Source: Flavobacterium filum DSM 17961 (lineage in GTDB: Bacteria > Bacteroidota > Bacteroidia > Flavobacteriales > Flavobacteriaceae). From it: DNA of 64,000 bases. The notes beneath the pieces were generated by a model, which did no database searches, was not told where the DNA came from, and saw only the letters and a list, made by a program, of their open reading frames with translations. The stretch lies in contig NZ_AUDM01000007.1 of NCBI RefSeq assembly GCF_000425465.1, positions 119,016 to 183,015 on the forward strand, read 5' to 3'. This document shows, piece after piece, positions 35,945-44,187 of the stretch (its first letter is position 1; every line of letters begins with the position of its first letter). The position numbers and the translations under genes are program-made.

Positions 35945-36691
35945 TTAATTTTTTTTTGAATTAATTTGTTTTGTCATTTCTTCTATCTTATTTGCCTCTA
36001 AAATGACATACTCCTCATAATTAACTATTGTTTTTCCTTCTGGTTTTTTTATGAATTTTTCAGTTTCGATGAACTCAATTCTTGTTGCATACAAACGGAC
36101 ATCTAAATAAGAAATCTCTAAAATTAAACCTGGTAAGTTATTGAAAAATACTGGCCCAGCACTTACTGGAATTTCAGGACAAAACCACGCAGTAATTTCA
36201 AATTCTATCTTTTTATCTTTAGTATGAAAATAATAATTGTCGATTGAAGTTGCTTTGTAACATACTTTGTTGTCAATTATTTTATTTTCAGAAGAAATTG
36301 ACCAATTCGAAACTACTGGATGTTCTATTAGATATTGATTTTTTTTAAAAAAGATAAAATTTGTTGAATTTGAATAATATATTTTTTTTTTTGATAGATC
36401 AGAAAAAATGGGAGTATCATAGAGTGATTTGTTTGTGGCAAGTGAAGTAAGTAAGTCGCTAGAATTTAAACCTTCATTATCAACAAAATAACTTATACTA
36501 TCATTTACATATAGTTTATAAGTTATCAATCCATTTTTTTTATAAATCCCTTTCATTATTTTATCCCTTTCGTTATTAGTCAAGTTGTTAGGTTCAGCAA
36601 AATACAAGGTATAATCAACTATTATTTTTTTAACTTGAGCAAGGCAGTTAAAATTGATTAAAAGTATTAAGTATATAAAAATATTTTTCAT
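35945..36691 (-). CDS. GLPGLI family protein (copy 2)
   Basis: A 248-residue exported protein; I use the ATG at 36691 (MKNIFIYLILLINFNCLAQ signal peptide). The in-frame start at 36718 lies in the hairpin loop. The family motif reads NNLPGLILEI, with SNWSISSENKIIDNKVCYKATS and FEITAWFCPEIPVSAGP as counterparts of copy 1. Identity to copy 1 is low outside these motifs, so the duplication is old or the copies diverged under selection. The downstream receptor gene is only a relic. Confidence 0.85.
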   Translation of the reverse strand: MKNIFIYLILLINFNCLAQVKKIIVDYTLYFAEPNNLTNNERDKIMKGIYKKNGLITYKLYVNDSISYFVDNEGLNSSDLLTSLATNKSLYDTPIFSDLSKKKIYYSNSTNFIFFKKNQYLIEHPVVSNWSISSENKIIDNKVCYKATSIDNYYFHTKDKKIEFEITAWFCPEIPVSAGPVFFNNLPGLILEISYLDVRLYATRIEFIETEKFIKKPEGKTIVNYEEYVILEANKIEEMTKQINSKKN

Positions 36692-36706
36692 AACTAAAAT
36701 TAATTT

Positions 36707-36732
36707 AAGCAACCTCATATCTGAGGTTGCTT
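36707..36732 (-). promoter_or_regulatory. 11-bp-stem hairpin between small secreted gene and GLPGLI copy 2
   Basis: Arms AAGCAACCTCA (36707-36717) and TGAGGTTGCTT (36722-36732) with a 4-base loop, 6 bases after the small-gene stop and 15 bases before the GLPGLI start. Its sequence is unrelated to the 35183-35212 palindrome, yet its position is the same. Confidence 0.75.
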
Positions 36733-36738
36733 TTGTTA

Positions 36739-37020
36739 TTATTCTTGTCTATCTCCTGGACCAGGATTTTCAATTAAAGCACATTCATTAAAAGCTGCAG
36801 TAGCTATTCTACCAGCTTGGGTTGAATTAAATCCCTGTGCAATTGCACTATTGTATGTTGAAACATATAGTATTGTACATCTATCTAATCCCCAGGAAGT
36901 TGCAATGAGATTCTCTTGAAATTCAGATATTGATTCATTTTTTAATTCTTTTTTCTCAACAAAATTTGTTTCTGCAAAAGAACTCACCGAAAACGCCATC
37001 ATTGCGATAGCACTAAACAT
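36739..37020 (-). CDS. Small secreted protein with C-X31-C spacing (copy 2, shortened signal peptide)
   Basis: A 93-residue protein (MFSAIAMMAFSVSSFAETNF), unrecognised. The mature helical part has LDRCTILYVSTYNSAIAQGF and ends AFNECALIENPGPGDRQE; the cysteines are again 31 residues apart. Relative to copy 1, 8 bases that would encode MKKF's start are missing from the leader, so the signal peptide lacks the lysine-rich n-region. It may be poorly exported or use a different start. It heads cassette 2. Confidence 0.68.
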   Translation of the reverse strand: MFSAIAMMAFSVSSFAETNFVEKKELKNESISEFQENLIATSWGLDRCTILYVSTYNSAIAQGFNSTQAGRIATAAFNECALIENPGPGDRQE

Positions 37021-37215
37021 AAATTTTTTTAAAATTTAAAGTTAAAACTAATTTTTTGGTTAACCGTTATAAAAGTGCCAAAAAAAAAATGATTCTTACA
37101 ACTTTTTCTTATAAATTAACAATTATTTAACTTTAATGGTAGTAGAAATAGGTTTGTGTTAAACAATTAAACAATTGAAAATCAGTATATATAAAATGAA
37201 GTCTTACAAAATAAT
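37021..37215. repeat. About 200-bp direct repeat, copy B (leader of small secreted gene 2)
   Basis: Counterpart of 35489-35690, including GGTTAACCG, the poly-A tract, and GATTCTTACAACTTTTTC. The rest of the 37021-37473 gap holds only the rnpB promoter; a short open frame at 37175-37378 has no support. Confidence 0.85.
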
Positions 37216-37461
37216 TTTATATAGTCTTTTGACGATGAATATTATCTTTTTTAAAATTGTATTTAATAATATTAAGCGTAAAAAAATTGGAAAAATAAAA
37301 ATTGAAAAGACAACTGTTGTAAAAATGAAATGTTGTTTTAAAATTTTCTTATTTTGTTATGTGCTCAATTTATTTTAGTTTCTGTACATGATAAAAAGCT
37401 ACGTTCATAACGAAGCATTAGTTAATCTTCTTGATTTTATACGATTATGAATTATAAAGTT

Positions 37462-37469
37462 TACTTTTG
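37462..37469 (+). promoter_or_regulatory. -7 box TACTTTTG for rnpB
   Basis: Exact TAnnTTTG ending 4 bases before the predicted 5' end of RNase P RNA. The short distance is a good check on the TSS spacing of this box type. Confidence 0.65.
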
Positions 37470-37473
37470 CACC

Positions 37474-37831
37474 GCAGACCGCCTTATCGCTTTATGTTGA
37501 ACTTGTTTCAACATCTATTTATAGATTCTGAATCAAGTTCAGAATAAAGAGGAAAGTCCGGACACCACAGAGTAGCATAACGGGTAACGCCCGTCGCTCG
37601 TTGAAAGACGAGAAGGACCAGTGCAACAGAAAGGATGTACAGTTCGGCTGTAGTGAAATCAGGTAAACTCTATGCGGTGAAATGCCATGTATATCAACGT
37701 TCCGCTTTGGCGGATAAGGGCTACTCGTTCGATGTTGAAGGGTAGGCAGCTCGATTCAATGGGTAACTGTTGAACCAGATAAATGATAAGGGTTCGCTTC
37801 GGCGAATACAGAATCCGGCTTACAGGTCTGC
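37474..37831 (+). ncRNA. rnpB: RNase P RNA (bacterial type A)
   Basis: About 358 nt catalytic RNA that processes tRNA 5' leaders. The P1 helix is GCAGACC at the 5' end with GGTCTGC at the 3' end. The conserved core GAGGAAAGTCCGGACACCACAGAG appears (CRI) near 37549, and TACAGAATCCGGCTTACAGG near 37808 is the conserved 3' region (CRV). GTGCAACAGAAAGG and GGTGAAATGCCA-like stretches between them also fit. It has a consensus promoter and a T8 tail as terminator. No tRNA gene is adjacent. Confidence 0.95.
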
Positions 37832-37839
37832 TTTTTTTT
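37832..37839 (+). terminator. T-run terminating rnpB
   Basis: Eight consecutive T directly after the 3' arm of P1 (GGTCTGC), which can act as the terminator stem. Confidence 0.6.
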
Positions 37840-37937
37840 GGTGATGGGTAATGGGTGATAGGTGATAGGTAATGGGTAATGGGTGATAGGTAATGGGTGA
37901 TAGGTAATGGGTGATAGGTAATGGGTAAGTGGCAATG
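37840..37937. repeat. Heptamer tandem repeat array (GGTAATG / GGTGATA)
   Basis: Fourteen consecutive 7-bp units, 12 of them GGTRATR, alternating mainly GGTGATA and GGTAATG, followed by two degenerate units (GGTAAGT, GGCAATG). It fills the gap between rnpB and rsmD and shows phase-like alternation of units. It is likely to vary in number by slippage. Open frames through it are artefacts of the period. Confidence 0.9.
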
Positions 37938-37967
37938 GGTTGTTCAACATTCGTTAATCAACATTCG

Positions 37968-38522
37968 TTAATCCTCTTCATCAGTTTCCCATTCAAAAAA
38001 TGAAAAAACTGAGCCACCGTAATTTTTTTGAAAAGAATAGTGATGTAATTGCTCTAATTTGGTATGCTTGGAATGTTCTACAATCAACATTCCTTCTTCA
38101 GCTAACAGTTCATTTTCAAAAACGAGTGAAACTACTTTTTCAAATTCTTTTTGTTCCATACCATAAGGTGGATCGGCAAAAACTATGTCATAATTACCTT
38201 TTGTTTTGGCTAAAAAGCTAAAGACATCACTTTTTAAAGCAGTAATATTGAAATCAAATTCAGTTGCCGTTTTTTTGATAAAGGACACACAACCATAAAC
38301 AGCATCAACCGAAACAATTGGCTCACTTCCTCTGGAAGCAAATTCAAAACTGATGTTTCCGGTACCGGCAAATAAATCCAACACTGATAATTCTGCAAAA
38401 TTAAAGTGATTGTTCAGTATATTAAATAAGGCTTCTTTGCTCATGTCAGTGGTTGGACGAACAGGCAGATTTTTGGGAGGAGAAAGTCGGCGACCTTTGT
38501 ATTTTCCGGATATGATTCTCAC
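37968..38522 (-). CDS. rsmD: 16S rRNA (guanine966-N2)-methyltransferase
   Basis: A 184-residue SAM methyltransferase that modifies G966 of 16S rRNA. Motif I DLFAGTG is at 49-55 and the catalytic DPPY at 117-120. The N-terminus MRIISGKYKGRRLSPPKNLPVRPTTDMSKEALFNIL is a strong RsmD signature. It overlaps the DUF3822 gene by 4 bases (start within its end) and is translated after it. Confidence 0.95.
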   Translation of the reverse strand: MRIISGKYKGRRLSPPKNLPVRPTTDMSKEALFNILNNHFNFAELSVLDLFAGTGNISFEFASRGSEPIVSVDAVYGCVSFIKKTATEFDFNITALKSDVFSFLAKTKGNYDIVFADPPYGMEQKEFEKVVSLVFENELLAEEGMLIVEHSKHTKLEQLHHYSFQKNYGGSVFSFFEWETDEED

Positions 38523-39340
38523 GAATGAAATAAAATAAAATGTTTTCTGTTTTCTTCCGCTGAAAACGAATTGGATTTTTGTATTTCGCTCACTTCCATC
38601 ATTTGGGTGTTTCGTACGTATTGATAGGCTTTTTGATACAATTCATTTTCGATTGTACAATCCCCTAGAAAGAATAATTTAAACGTTTCAGGATTCAAAT
38701 GAAGCTGTTCAGCCGTAAACAATAAATAATACAAAAAGTCATCAGCATTCTTGTATTGAAAAGAATTATACAACAGTAATTTTTGATTTTGAACCACTAC
38801 AATTTCAAAATGTTCTTTGGCAACATGCACAAATAATTGAGGTGATTCTTGATTTTTTGAATAATCAAGCAGTTTAGAAACTAAAATAGTGCTGAAGTGA
38901 TTGTATTCAAACGAACCAAATTGGTCGATTAGATAGTTGTTTACATGCACATACGGCACATAAACATTAATCATTTCGCTTTGCTCGATTTCATCGGTTG
39001 CAAAAAAATCGGTTTCAAAAACTTTGGTGTTGAATTGAAGATAACTGCCTTTGTAATCTGCATCAAATAAGGGTTTAGGTACAAATGTGCTCAAATCGTT
39101 TTCGTGCAATACAACAATGGAATCGTAGGAACGGGTTAATTCTGGATAATCTAAAATGGATTTCCAAAGGGCATTTTCAATCGTATAATTTTTTGGGAAA
39201 GATGAAAAGTCAACTTGCTTGAATGAAGTAATTTGTCCGGATAGTAAGTCCCGACAACAAAAAGAAAGCCCATTCAGTGCAACCTGAATGGACAACTTTT
39301 TATAGCTTTTTTCGGTAAGTGAATTATTCGTTATTACCAT
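38519..39340 (-). CDS. DUF3822 family protein
   Basis: A 273-residue cytoplasmic protein of DUF3822, usual upstream partner of rsmD in Bacteroidota. It begins KSYKKLSIQVALNGLSFCCRDLLSGQITS and has an actin/HSP70-like flavour (LFVHVAKEHFEIVVVQNQKLLLYNSFQYKNADDFLYYLLFTAEQLHL). It is co-translated with rsmD by a 4-base overlap and itself overlaps the upstream gene by 17 bases. The function is unknown; a ribosome-linked role is suggested only by context. Confidence 0.85.
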   Translation of the reverse strand: MVITNNSLTEKSYKKLSIQVALNGLSFCCRDLLSGQITSFKQVDFSSFPKNYTIENALWKSILDYPELTRSYDSIVVLHENDLSTFVPKPLFDADYKGSYLQFNTKVFETDFFATDEIEQSEMINVYVPYVHVNNYLIDQFGSFEYNHFSTILVSKLLDYSKNQESPQLFVHVAKEHFEIVVVQNQKLLLYNSFQYKNADDFLYYLLFTAEQLHLNPETFKLFFLGDCTIENELYQKAYQYVRNTQMMEVSEIQKSNSFSAEENRKHFILFHS

Positions 39341-40085
39341 ATTTTTTTGGCCAGTTACCTGACATGCTTACTTCTTCCATAGAACCTAAAATGATAAATT
39401 CACCATTGATTCCATCAACTGAAACCACTTTTTTCTCTTTAGCAACTAGATTTGGATCTTGATCAGTTAATAAGGTAGATTTATCTAATTTAGCTTCAAA
39501 AACAGGAATTTTTAACTCTTCACGTTGAATAAAACCGGCTTTTAATTCGATTTTCGTTTCAATATCACCAACCTTTACAATGTTCAATCTTTTATAACGG
39601 TCTGAACCTTTAAATAATGAATCTTTGATACTTACTTTCCCTAATTCTTTAGTTACAACAATATCTTTAAAATAACCACCTGTTCCACTCGCATCAACGG
39701 TTAATCCGTATGCTCTGTTTTTATCAACATCAATAATTGATGTATCTCTTCTTTCAATAATAGTGAATTTTTCGTTTTCGATAAATTGAATTAAAGAATC
39801 TAAATTAGCAGTGTATTTCCCATTAACTGCTTTATAAGCTAATTGTGCAGCTTTAATGTCTAAAAATTTATTAACCGCAACTTGGTATCTTTTTTCTTTT
39901 AATTTGTCAAATTCAATTGGAGCTTGAATGGATTGATAAATTAAATAGGCAAAAACAATTGAAATGGCCCACAACGCAACAGAAAGTCCAATTTTTAATG
40001 AACGATTAGTAGATTTATCAATTAATTTAACTGTTCCAAACACAGCTAAGGCTAGTACTACAATAATTATAACTAATGTTATCAT
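39324..40085 (-). CDS. Conserved membrane-anchored protein of unknown function
   Basis: A 253-residue protein with two N-terminal membrane helices (MITLVIIIVVLALAVFGTVKLI and IGLSVALWAISIVFAYLIYQ), a coiled stretch (KLKEKRYQVAVNKFLDIKAAQLAYKAVNGKYTANLDSLIQFI), and a beta-rich C-terminal half (IETKIELKAGFIQREELKIPVFEAKL). The middle part resembles pilin-like or secretin-associated N-terminal regions in spacing only. It overlaps DUF3822 by 17 bases and is the first gene of the unit with rsmD. I do not recognise a named family. Confidence 0.75.
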   Translation of the reverse strand: MITLVIIIVVLALAVFGTVKLIDKSTNRSLKIGLSVALWAISIVFAYLIYQSIQAPIEFDKLKEKRYQVAVNKFLDIKAAQLAYKAVNGKYTANLDSLIQFIENEKFTIIERRDTSIIDVDKNRAYGLTVDASGTGGYFKDIVVTKELGKVSIKDSLFKGSDRYKRLNIVKVGDIETKIELKAGFIQREELKIPVFEAKLDKSTLLTDQDPNLVAKEKKVVSVDGINGEFIILGSMEEVSMSGNWPKKYGNNE

Positions 40086-40202
40086 CTTTTATTTTTTTTA
40101 ATTTCAGTTAAGGCAAATCTACAATTTTTTTTTTTTCTCAAAAGCATTTCGCACAAAATTCATCAGTATATTTGAATTTTAATATTTTCCTAACTTTTGA
40201 CA

Positions 40203-41639
40203 ATGAATTCATCTCTGTTTTACAGTATTTTACAAAAATCATTCCAATTTAATCCGACTGTAAAGCAACTTATCTTTTTTGAAAAGATTGCCGACTTTGT
40301 CACTAATCCTCAACAAAATGATCTTTTTGTGCTAAAAGGATTCGCAGGAACAGGAAAAACCACATTAATTTCTACGTTGGTCGAAAATTTGAGTTTGGTC
40401 AATAAAAAATATGTTCTTCTTGCTCCAACCGGTCGTGCGGCAAAAGTTATAGCTAATTATTCCGGAAAACCGGCTTTTACCATTCATAAAAAAATATATT
40501 TTCCAAAAAAAAATCAGGGTGGTGGCGTTTCGTTTACCCGACAAATTAATAAACACAAAAACACCCTTTTTATTGTCGATGAAAGTTCTATGATTTCAGA
40601 TACCAACACTGACATCAAAACAATGGAATCCAGTTCTTTACTAGATGATTTAATGCATTATGTGTATTCAGGTGAAAATTGTAAAATCCTTTTTTTAGGT
40701 GATACCGCACAGTTGCCACCGGTTCAAATGGAAATGAGTCCGGCGTTGGATGTTGCAACGCTTCTGGCGTATTATCACAAAGAAGTAATTCATCTGGAAT
40801 TGGATGAAGTCATGCGGCAAGAAGAAAATTCAGGAATTTTATTTAATGCTACTTTACTTCGAGAAACGTTGAAAGAACATTTTATCGATACATTTCAATT
40901 CAATGTAAATGGGTTTAAGGATATTGTACGATTGTCTGATGGTTATGATATTCAAGACGCCATTAATACGGCTTACAGCAACGATGGAATGGAAGAAACC
41001 GCCTTTATCGTGCGAACCAATAAACGGGCGAATCAATATAACCAGCAAATCAGAAACCGTATTTTATTTCGAGAAAGTGATTTGTCGGCTGGAGATTTTA
41101 TGATGGTGGTCAAAAACAATTATTTTTGGTTAAAAGAAACCGATGAAGCCGGATTTATTGCCAATGGCGATATTATTGAAGTACTTGAAATTCATAAAAT
41201 AGTTGATCTATACGGATTCAAATTTGCCAAAGTAAAAATTAGAATGGTGGATTATCCGCAACAAAAACCGTTTGAAACTATTTTACTTTTGGATACCGTT
41301 ATGAGCGAATCACCTTCGTTAACCTATGAAGAATCCAATATATTGTATCAAGAAGTATTGAAAGATTATGAAAATGAAGGGCCAAAATATAAACAGGTAC
41401 AAAAAGTGAAGGAAAACGAATTTTTTAATGCTCTTCAGGTTAAATTTTCCTACGCGATTACGTGTCATAAATCACAAGGTGGACAATGGAATACCGTTTT
41501 TGTTGAACAACCTTACTTGCCGGACGGTATCAATCGCGATTATATTCGGTGGTTGTACACAGCCGTTACCAGAGCGAAAGAAAAATTGTATTTAATCGGT
41601 TTTAAAGAGGAGTTTTTTATGGAAGCTCATGAAGATTGA
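40203..41639 (+). CDS. RecD-like ATP-dependent DNA helicase
   Basis: A 478-residue superfamily 1 helicase. I use the ATG at 40203; the TTG six bases earlier adds two residues. Walker A is GFAGTGKTTLI at 46-56, followed by LLAPTGRAAKVIANYSG (motif Ia), LFIVDESSMI (Walker B), FLGDTAQLPPVQ (motif III), and the C-terminal UvrD_C_2 region FSYAITCHKSQGGQWNTVFVEQ and WLYTAVTRAKEKLYLIG (motifs V-VI). It lacks the long N-terminal domain of RecD2, so it is a shorter 5'-3' helicase of the Bacteroidota type. It is monocistronic. Confidence 0.9.
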   Translation: MNSSLFYSILQKSFQFNPTVKQLIFFEKIADFVTNPQQNDLFVLKGFAGTGKTTLISTLVENLSLVNKKYVLLAPTGRAAKVIANYSGKPAFTIHKKIYFPKKNQGGGVSFTRQINKHKNTLFIVDESSMISDTNTDIKTMESSSLLDDLMHYVYSGENCKILFLGDTAQLPPVQMEMSPALDVATLLAYYHKEVIHLELDEVMRQEENSGILFNATLLRETLKEHFIDTFQFNVNGFKDIVRLSDGYDIQDAINTAYSNDGMEETAFIVRTNKRANQYNQQIRNRILFRESDLSAGDFMMVVKNNYFWLKETDEAGFIANGDIIEVLEIHKIVDLYGFKFAKVKIRMVDYPQQKPFETILLLDTVMSESPSLTYEESNILYQEVLKDYENEGPKYKQVQKVKENEFFNALQVKFSYAITCHKSQGGQWNTVFVEQPYLPDGINRDYIRWLYTAVTRAKEKLYLIGFKEEFFMEAHED

Positions 41640-41690
41640 TGTTTGAAAAAAATTCAGTTGCATCTTTCCCGACTTTAAAAAGTTTAAAAC

Positions 41691-41698
41691 TACATTTG
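41691..41698 (+). promoter_or_regulatory. -7 box TACATTTG for kdsB
   Basis: Exact TAnnTTTG, 22 bases before the kdsB ATG at 41721. Confidence 0.5.
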
Positions 41699-41720
41699 TA
41701 ATCTAAAATTAAGTTTCATT

Positions 41721-42446
41721 ATGAAAATTATTGCTGTTATTCCTGCTCGTTATGCTTCCACACGTTTTCCGGCCAAATTAATGCAAGATTTAGGTGGAAA
41801 AACAGTCATTTTACGAACGTTTGAAGCAGCAGTAAATACACAGTTATTTGACGATGTTTTTGTAGTGACCGATTCCGACCTCATTTTTAAAGAAATTGAA
41901 AAAAACGGTGGAAAATCCATAATGAGCATCAAAGAGCATGAAAGTGGGAGTGACCGAATAGCGGAAGCAATCGAGAACTTAGACGTAGATGTGGTGGTAA
42001 ATGTACAAGGCGATGAACCGTTTATCAATAAAGAACCATTGCAAAAAGTAATTGAAGTCTTCAAAAATGATTTGGAGAAAAAAGTAGATTTAGCTTCTCT
42101 TATGCGTGAAATTACCGATTGGGAAGCCATTGAAAATCCAAATAACGTGAAAGTGATTGTGGATCAAAATGGCTTAGCGTTATATTTTTCCCGTTCTGTA
42201 ATTCCTTATCCAAGAGAAAAAAACGTAGGTGTTCGTTATTTTCAACACATTGGAATTTATGCGTTTAGAAAAGCGGCTTTGATGGATTTTTATCGTTTAC
42301 CGATGCAATCCTTGGAAGCTTCCGAAAAATTGGAACAACTTCGCTATTTGGAATATGGTAAAAAAATCAAAATGGTAGAAACTACTCACGTAGGCATCGG
42401 AATTGATACGCCGGAAGATTTAGAAAAAGCCCGATTAATGCTTTAA
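41721..42446 (+). CDS. kdsB: 3-deoxy-manno-octulosonate cytidylyltransferase (CMP-KDO synthetase)
   Basis: A 241-residue cytoplasmic enzyme that activates KDO with CTP for transfer to lipid A. The nucleotidyltransferase start is [27 protein letters not shown]. Also visible are [46 protein letters not shown] (metal-binding) and [15 protein letters not shown]. Length is as expected. Its last four bases overlap the end of the convergent gene at 42443, with no terminator between. Confidence 0.97.
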   Translation: MKIIAVIPARYASTRFPAKLMQDLGGKTVILRTFEAAVNTQLFDDVFVVTDSDLIFKEIEKNGGKSIMSIKEHESGSDRIAEAIENLDVDVVVNVQGDEPFINKEPLQKVIEVFKNDLEKKVDLASLMREITDWEAIENPNNVKVIVDQNGLALYFSRSVIPYPREKNVGVRYFQHIGIYAFRKAALMDFYRLPMQSLEASEKLEQLRYLEYGKKIKMVETTHVGIGIDTPEDLEKARLML

Positions 42447-43399
42447 TTGTGATACAAAGCATAATACGCTTCGACGTTGTCTAGGAAAACGCCATCAAAA
42501 CCGGCATCCACAATTTTTTTCAAATAAGAATCGTCATTTCCAAAAATGATTTTTTGCCAAGCCGGTTCCCAAAATTGGACATAAATTTCATTGTCATAGC
42601 CTTTGTAGTTCTTTTTTAACCATTTTGGGTTACCTAATTTCCAATCAGATTGCCAATAATTTCGCCAATTTTCTGCTGCACCAATGTTGAGGTAGCAAAT
42701 CACCAGTCTTTTTTTGCCGTTTTTCTTCGTTTGTAGCTTTTCAATTTCTTTTTTGGAATAAGGAAAGCTTAAATAATATAAATCGATTAAAATAAGGTCA
42801 AAATTGGTGTTGGAAACTTTTTCAATCAGTTCATTTTTGGTATCAAAATCATCCGCATTAATCAAGTATAAAAAATTTTGAACGTCACTCAATTTTGTGA
42901 TATCATTTTCGTTTTCATTGATGATTTTCTCAGGAATTAGATGGTAATGATAATTTTCTGCGGAGCGAATAAAAGGCACAAAACCGGCTTCCTGATTCAG
43001 CTGAATGATTTGATTATGATCATTAGGTTCTTTAATAAACTCTGAAACAATCACTTTTTTTTGACCTACAATTTTTTTCAAATTGTTAATTCGGTAGTCA
43101 TCAGCTTTTCCTTTTTCATCATAAAACAACTCCTCAATCGCAATCCCGTCAATTGCATTCAAGTAATTTTGACATAATGGTTTATCCGGTTGCACGTTTT
43201 GAAAAGCTAATTCAGAGCCATTTTGTGGAATAACAATAAAATTAGGATCAAATTTTCGAGCATACCTGGAAAGGTTAATGACAAAATCCTGCATTTTCTT
43301 CCCGGCTTTGGCAGATTCTTTTTCTGAATCTTCTTGTTCAAAGCTGTATAAAAATGCCATTGCGAGCAGTATGCTTAAAATTAGATATATTTTTTTCAT
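42443..43399 (-). CDS. GH114-like (TM1410-type) exported glycosidase-fold protein
   Basis: A 318-residue exported protein started at the ATG at 43399 ([20 protein letters not shown] signal). The longer frame from 43465 adds a stretch without support. The C-terminal half has the GH114/endo-alpha-1,4-polygalactosaminidase signature: [43 protein letters not shown], and [20 protein letters not shown] (the acidic FLDN motif). These act on alpha-linked galactosamine polymers in exopolysaccharides. The first 150 residues look like a further TIM-barrel half. It is 69 bases downstream of the spermidine-synthase-fold gene. Confidence 0.78.
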   Translation of the reverse strand: MKKIYLILSILLAMAFLYSFEQEDSEKESAKAGKKMQDFVINLSRYARKFDPNFIVIPQNGSELAFQNVQPDKPLCQNYLNAIDGIAIEELFYDEKGKADDYRINNLKKIVGQKKVIVSEFIKEPNDHNQIIQLNQEAGFVPFIRSAENYHYHLIPEKIINENENDITKLSDVQNFLYLINADDFDTKNELIEKVSNTNFDLILIDLYYLSFPYSKKEIEKLQTKKNGKKRLVICYLNIGAAENWRNYWQSDWKLGNPKWLKKNYKGYDNEIYVQFWEPAWQKIIFGNDDSYLKKIVDAGFDGVFLDNVEAYYALYHN

Positions 43400-43468
43400 G
43401 TTTCTGATAGAGTCGGCTAAGATATTCATTTTTATTGAATTCCGAACTTTCAAAAAGCTTGCCAAAGC

Positions 43469-44131
43469 CTATTTTTTCTGAACTATGATTAGCTCATTAT
43501 GTTCTTCAACACGCGGTAAGGTGCTGATAGTGAATTTATTTACGTCAAAATAAGAATGGTATTTTTTATTCCGTTCATTGTCATTTGGATTCAACAGCAT
43601 CGTATTAAACAAAATATAACCATTTGAATTCATTATTTCAATTAACCTATTTTGAAAAAAAGGTTCAAATAAAAAATCGGGCATTGTTGTGTCTTGAAAA
43701 ATGTCAATAATAATTAAATCATAGGTTTTTTTGGTTCTCAATACAAATTCAAAGGCTTCATGATGAATCAGTTGTAAGTTTTCAATCTTATTTAATCCAA
43801 AATAAGTGTTGGCAAGGTCAATTACTTTCTCATCTAACTCAATTCCGGTTATTTTTCCTTTATAACCAATTTCATCTGTCAATGTTTTGATTACGCTTCC
43901 ACCGGCTACACCTAAAACCAAGATGTGTTGCATGGGAAGAATGTTTTCAAAACCAATATGTTTGAGCCCTTTTCTTAAAATACGCTGTAAACTTCCATAG
44001 GAATAATTGGTATTTTTGCTGTCCAAAACAATTTCACCATTTACCATCGTTACTTCCAACGACTTACTGATTTCAGAGGTTGTTTTGTGTATCGGAATAG
44101 GATAGAAGTAACTGATGATTTTTTTTAGCAT
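43469..44131 (-). CDS. Spermidine-synthase-fold SAM/aminopropyl-transferase-like protein
   Basis: A 220-residue protein; I use the ATG at 44131 (MLKKIISYFYPIPIHKTTS). The domain is the SpeE-like Rossmann fold: QHILVLGVAGGSVIKTLTDEIGYKGKITGIELDEKVIDLANTYF, and KKTYDLIIIDIFQDTTMPDFLFEPFFQNRLIEIM. The GIELDEKVIDLA part matches the cofactor-binding motif. The YGS at residues 50-52 (NYSYGSLQRIL) partly replaces the usual substrate gate, so the activity (spermidine synthase or methyltransferase) is open. It is upstream of the GH114-like gene on the same strand. Confidence 0.75.
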   Translation of the reverse strand: MLKKIISYFYPIPIHKTTSEISKSLEVTMVNGEIVLDSKNTNYSYGSLQRILRKGLKHIGFENILPMQHILVLGVAGGSVIKTLTDEIGYKGKITGIELDEKVIDLANTYFGLNKIENLQLIHHEAFEFVLRTKKTYDLIIIDIFQDTTMPDFLFEPFFQNRLIEIMNSNGYILFNTMLLNPNDNERNKKYHSYFDVNKFTISTLPRVEEHNELIIVQKK

Positions 44132-44187
44132 GCCATTTTTTTTCAAAAATAAGGGATTAATCGTATTTTTACTAAAATATTTTTAGC

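Noticed and set aside
36707..36732. Full rho-independent terminator of the small secreted gene
   Set aside because: The hairpin has no adequate T-run in the minus-strand direction, so full termination is doubtful; kept as a regulatory hairpin.
37175..37378. 67-codon frame on the plus strand between the duplicated leader and rnpB
   Set aside because: Half of it lies in the duplicated leader, the composition is low complexity (Lys/Ile/Phe), and copy A shows no counterpart frame.
37840..37937. CRISPR array
   Set aside because: Units are 7 bp with no spacers; no cas genes are present.
37756..37950. 64-codon minus-strand frame over the rnpB 3' end and the heptamer array
   Set aside because: The peptide (PITHYPLPITYHPLPITHYP) is just the translated heptamer period.
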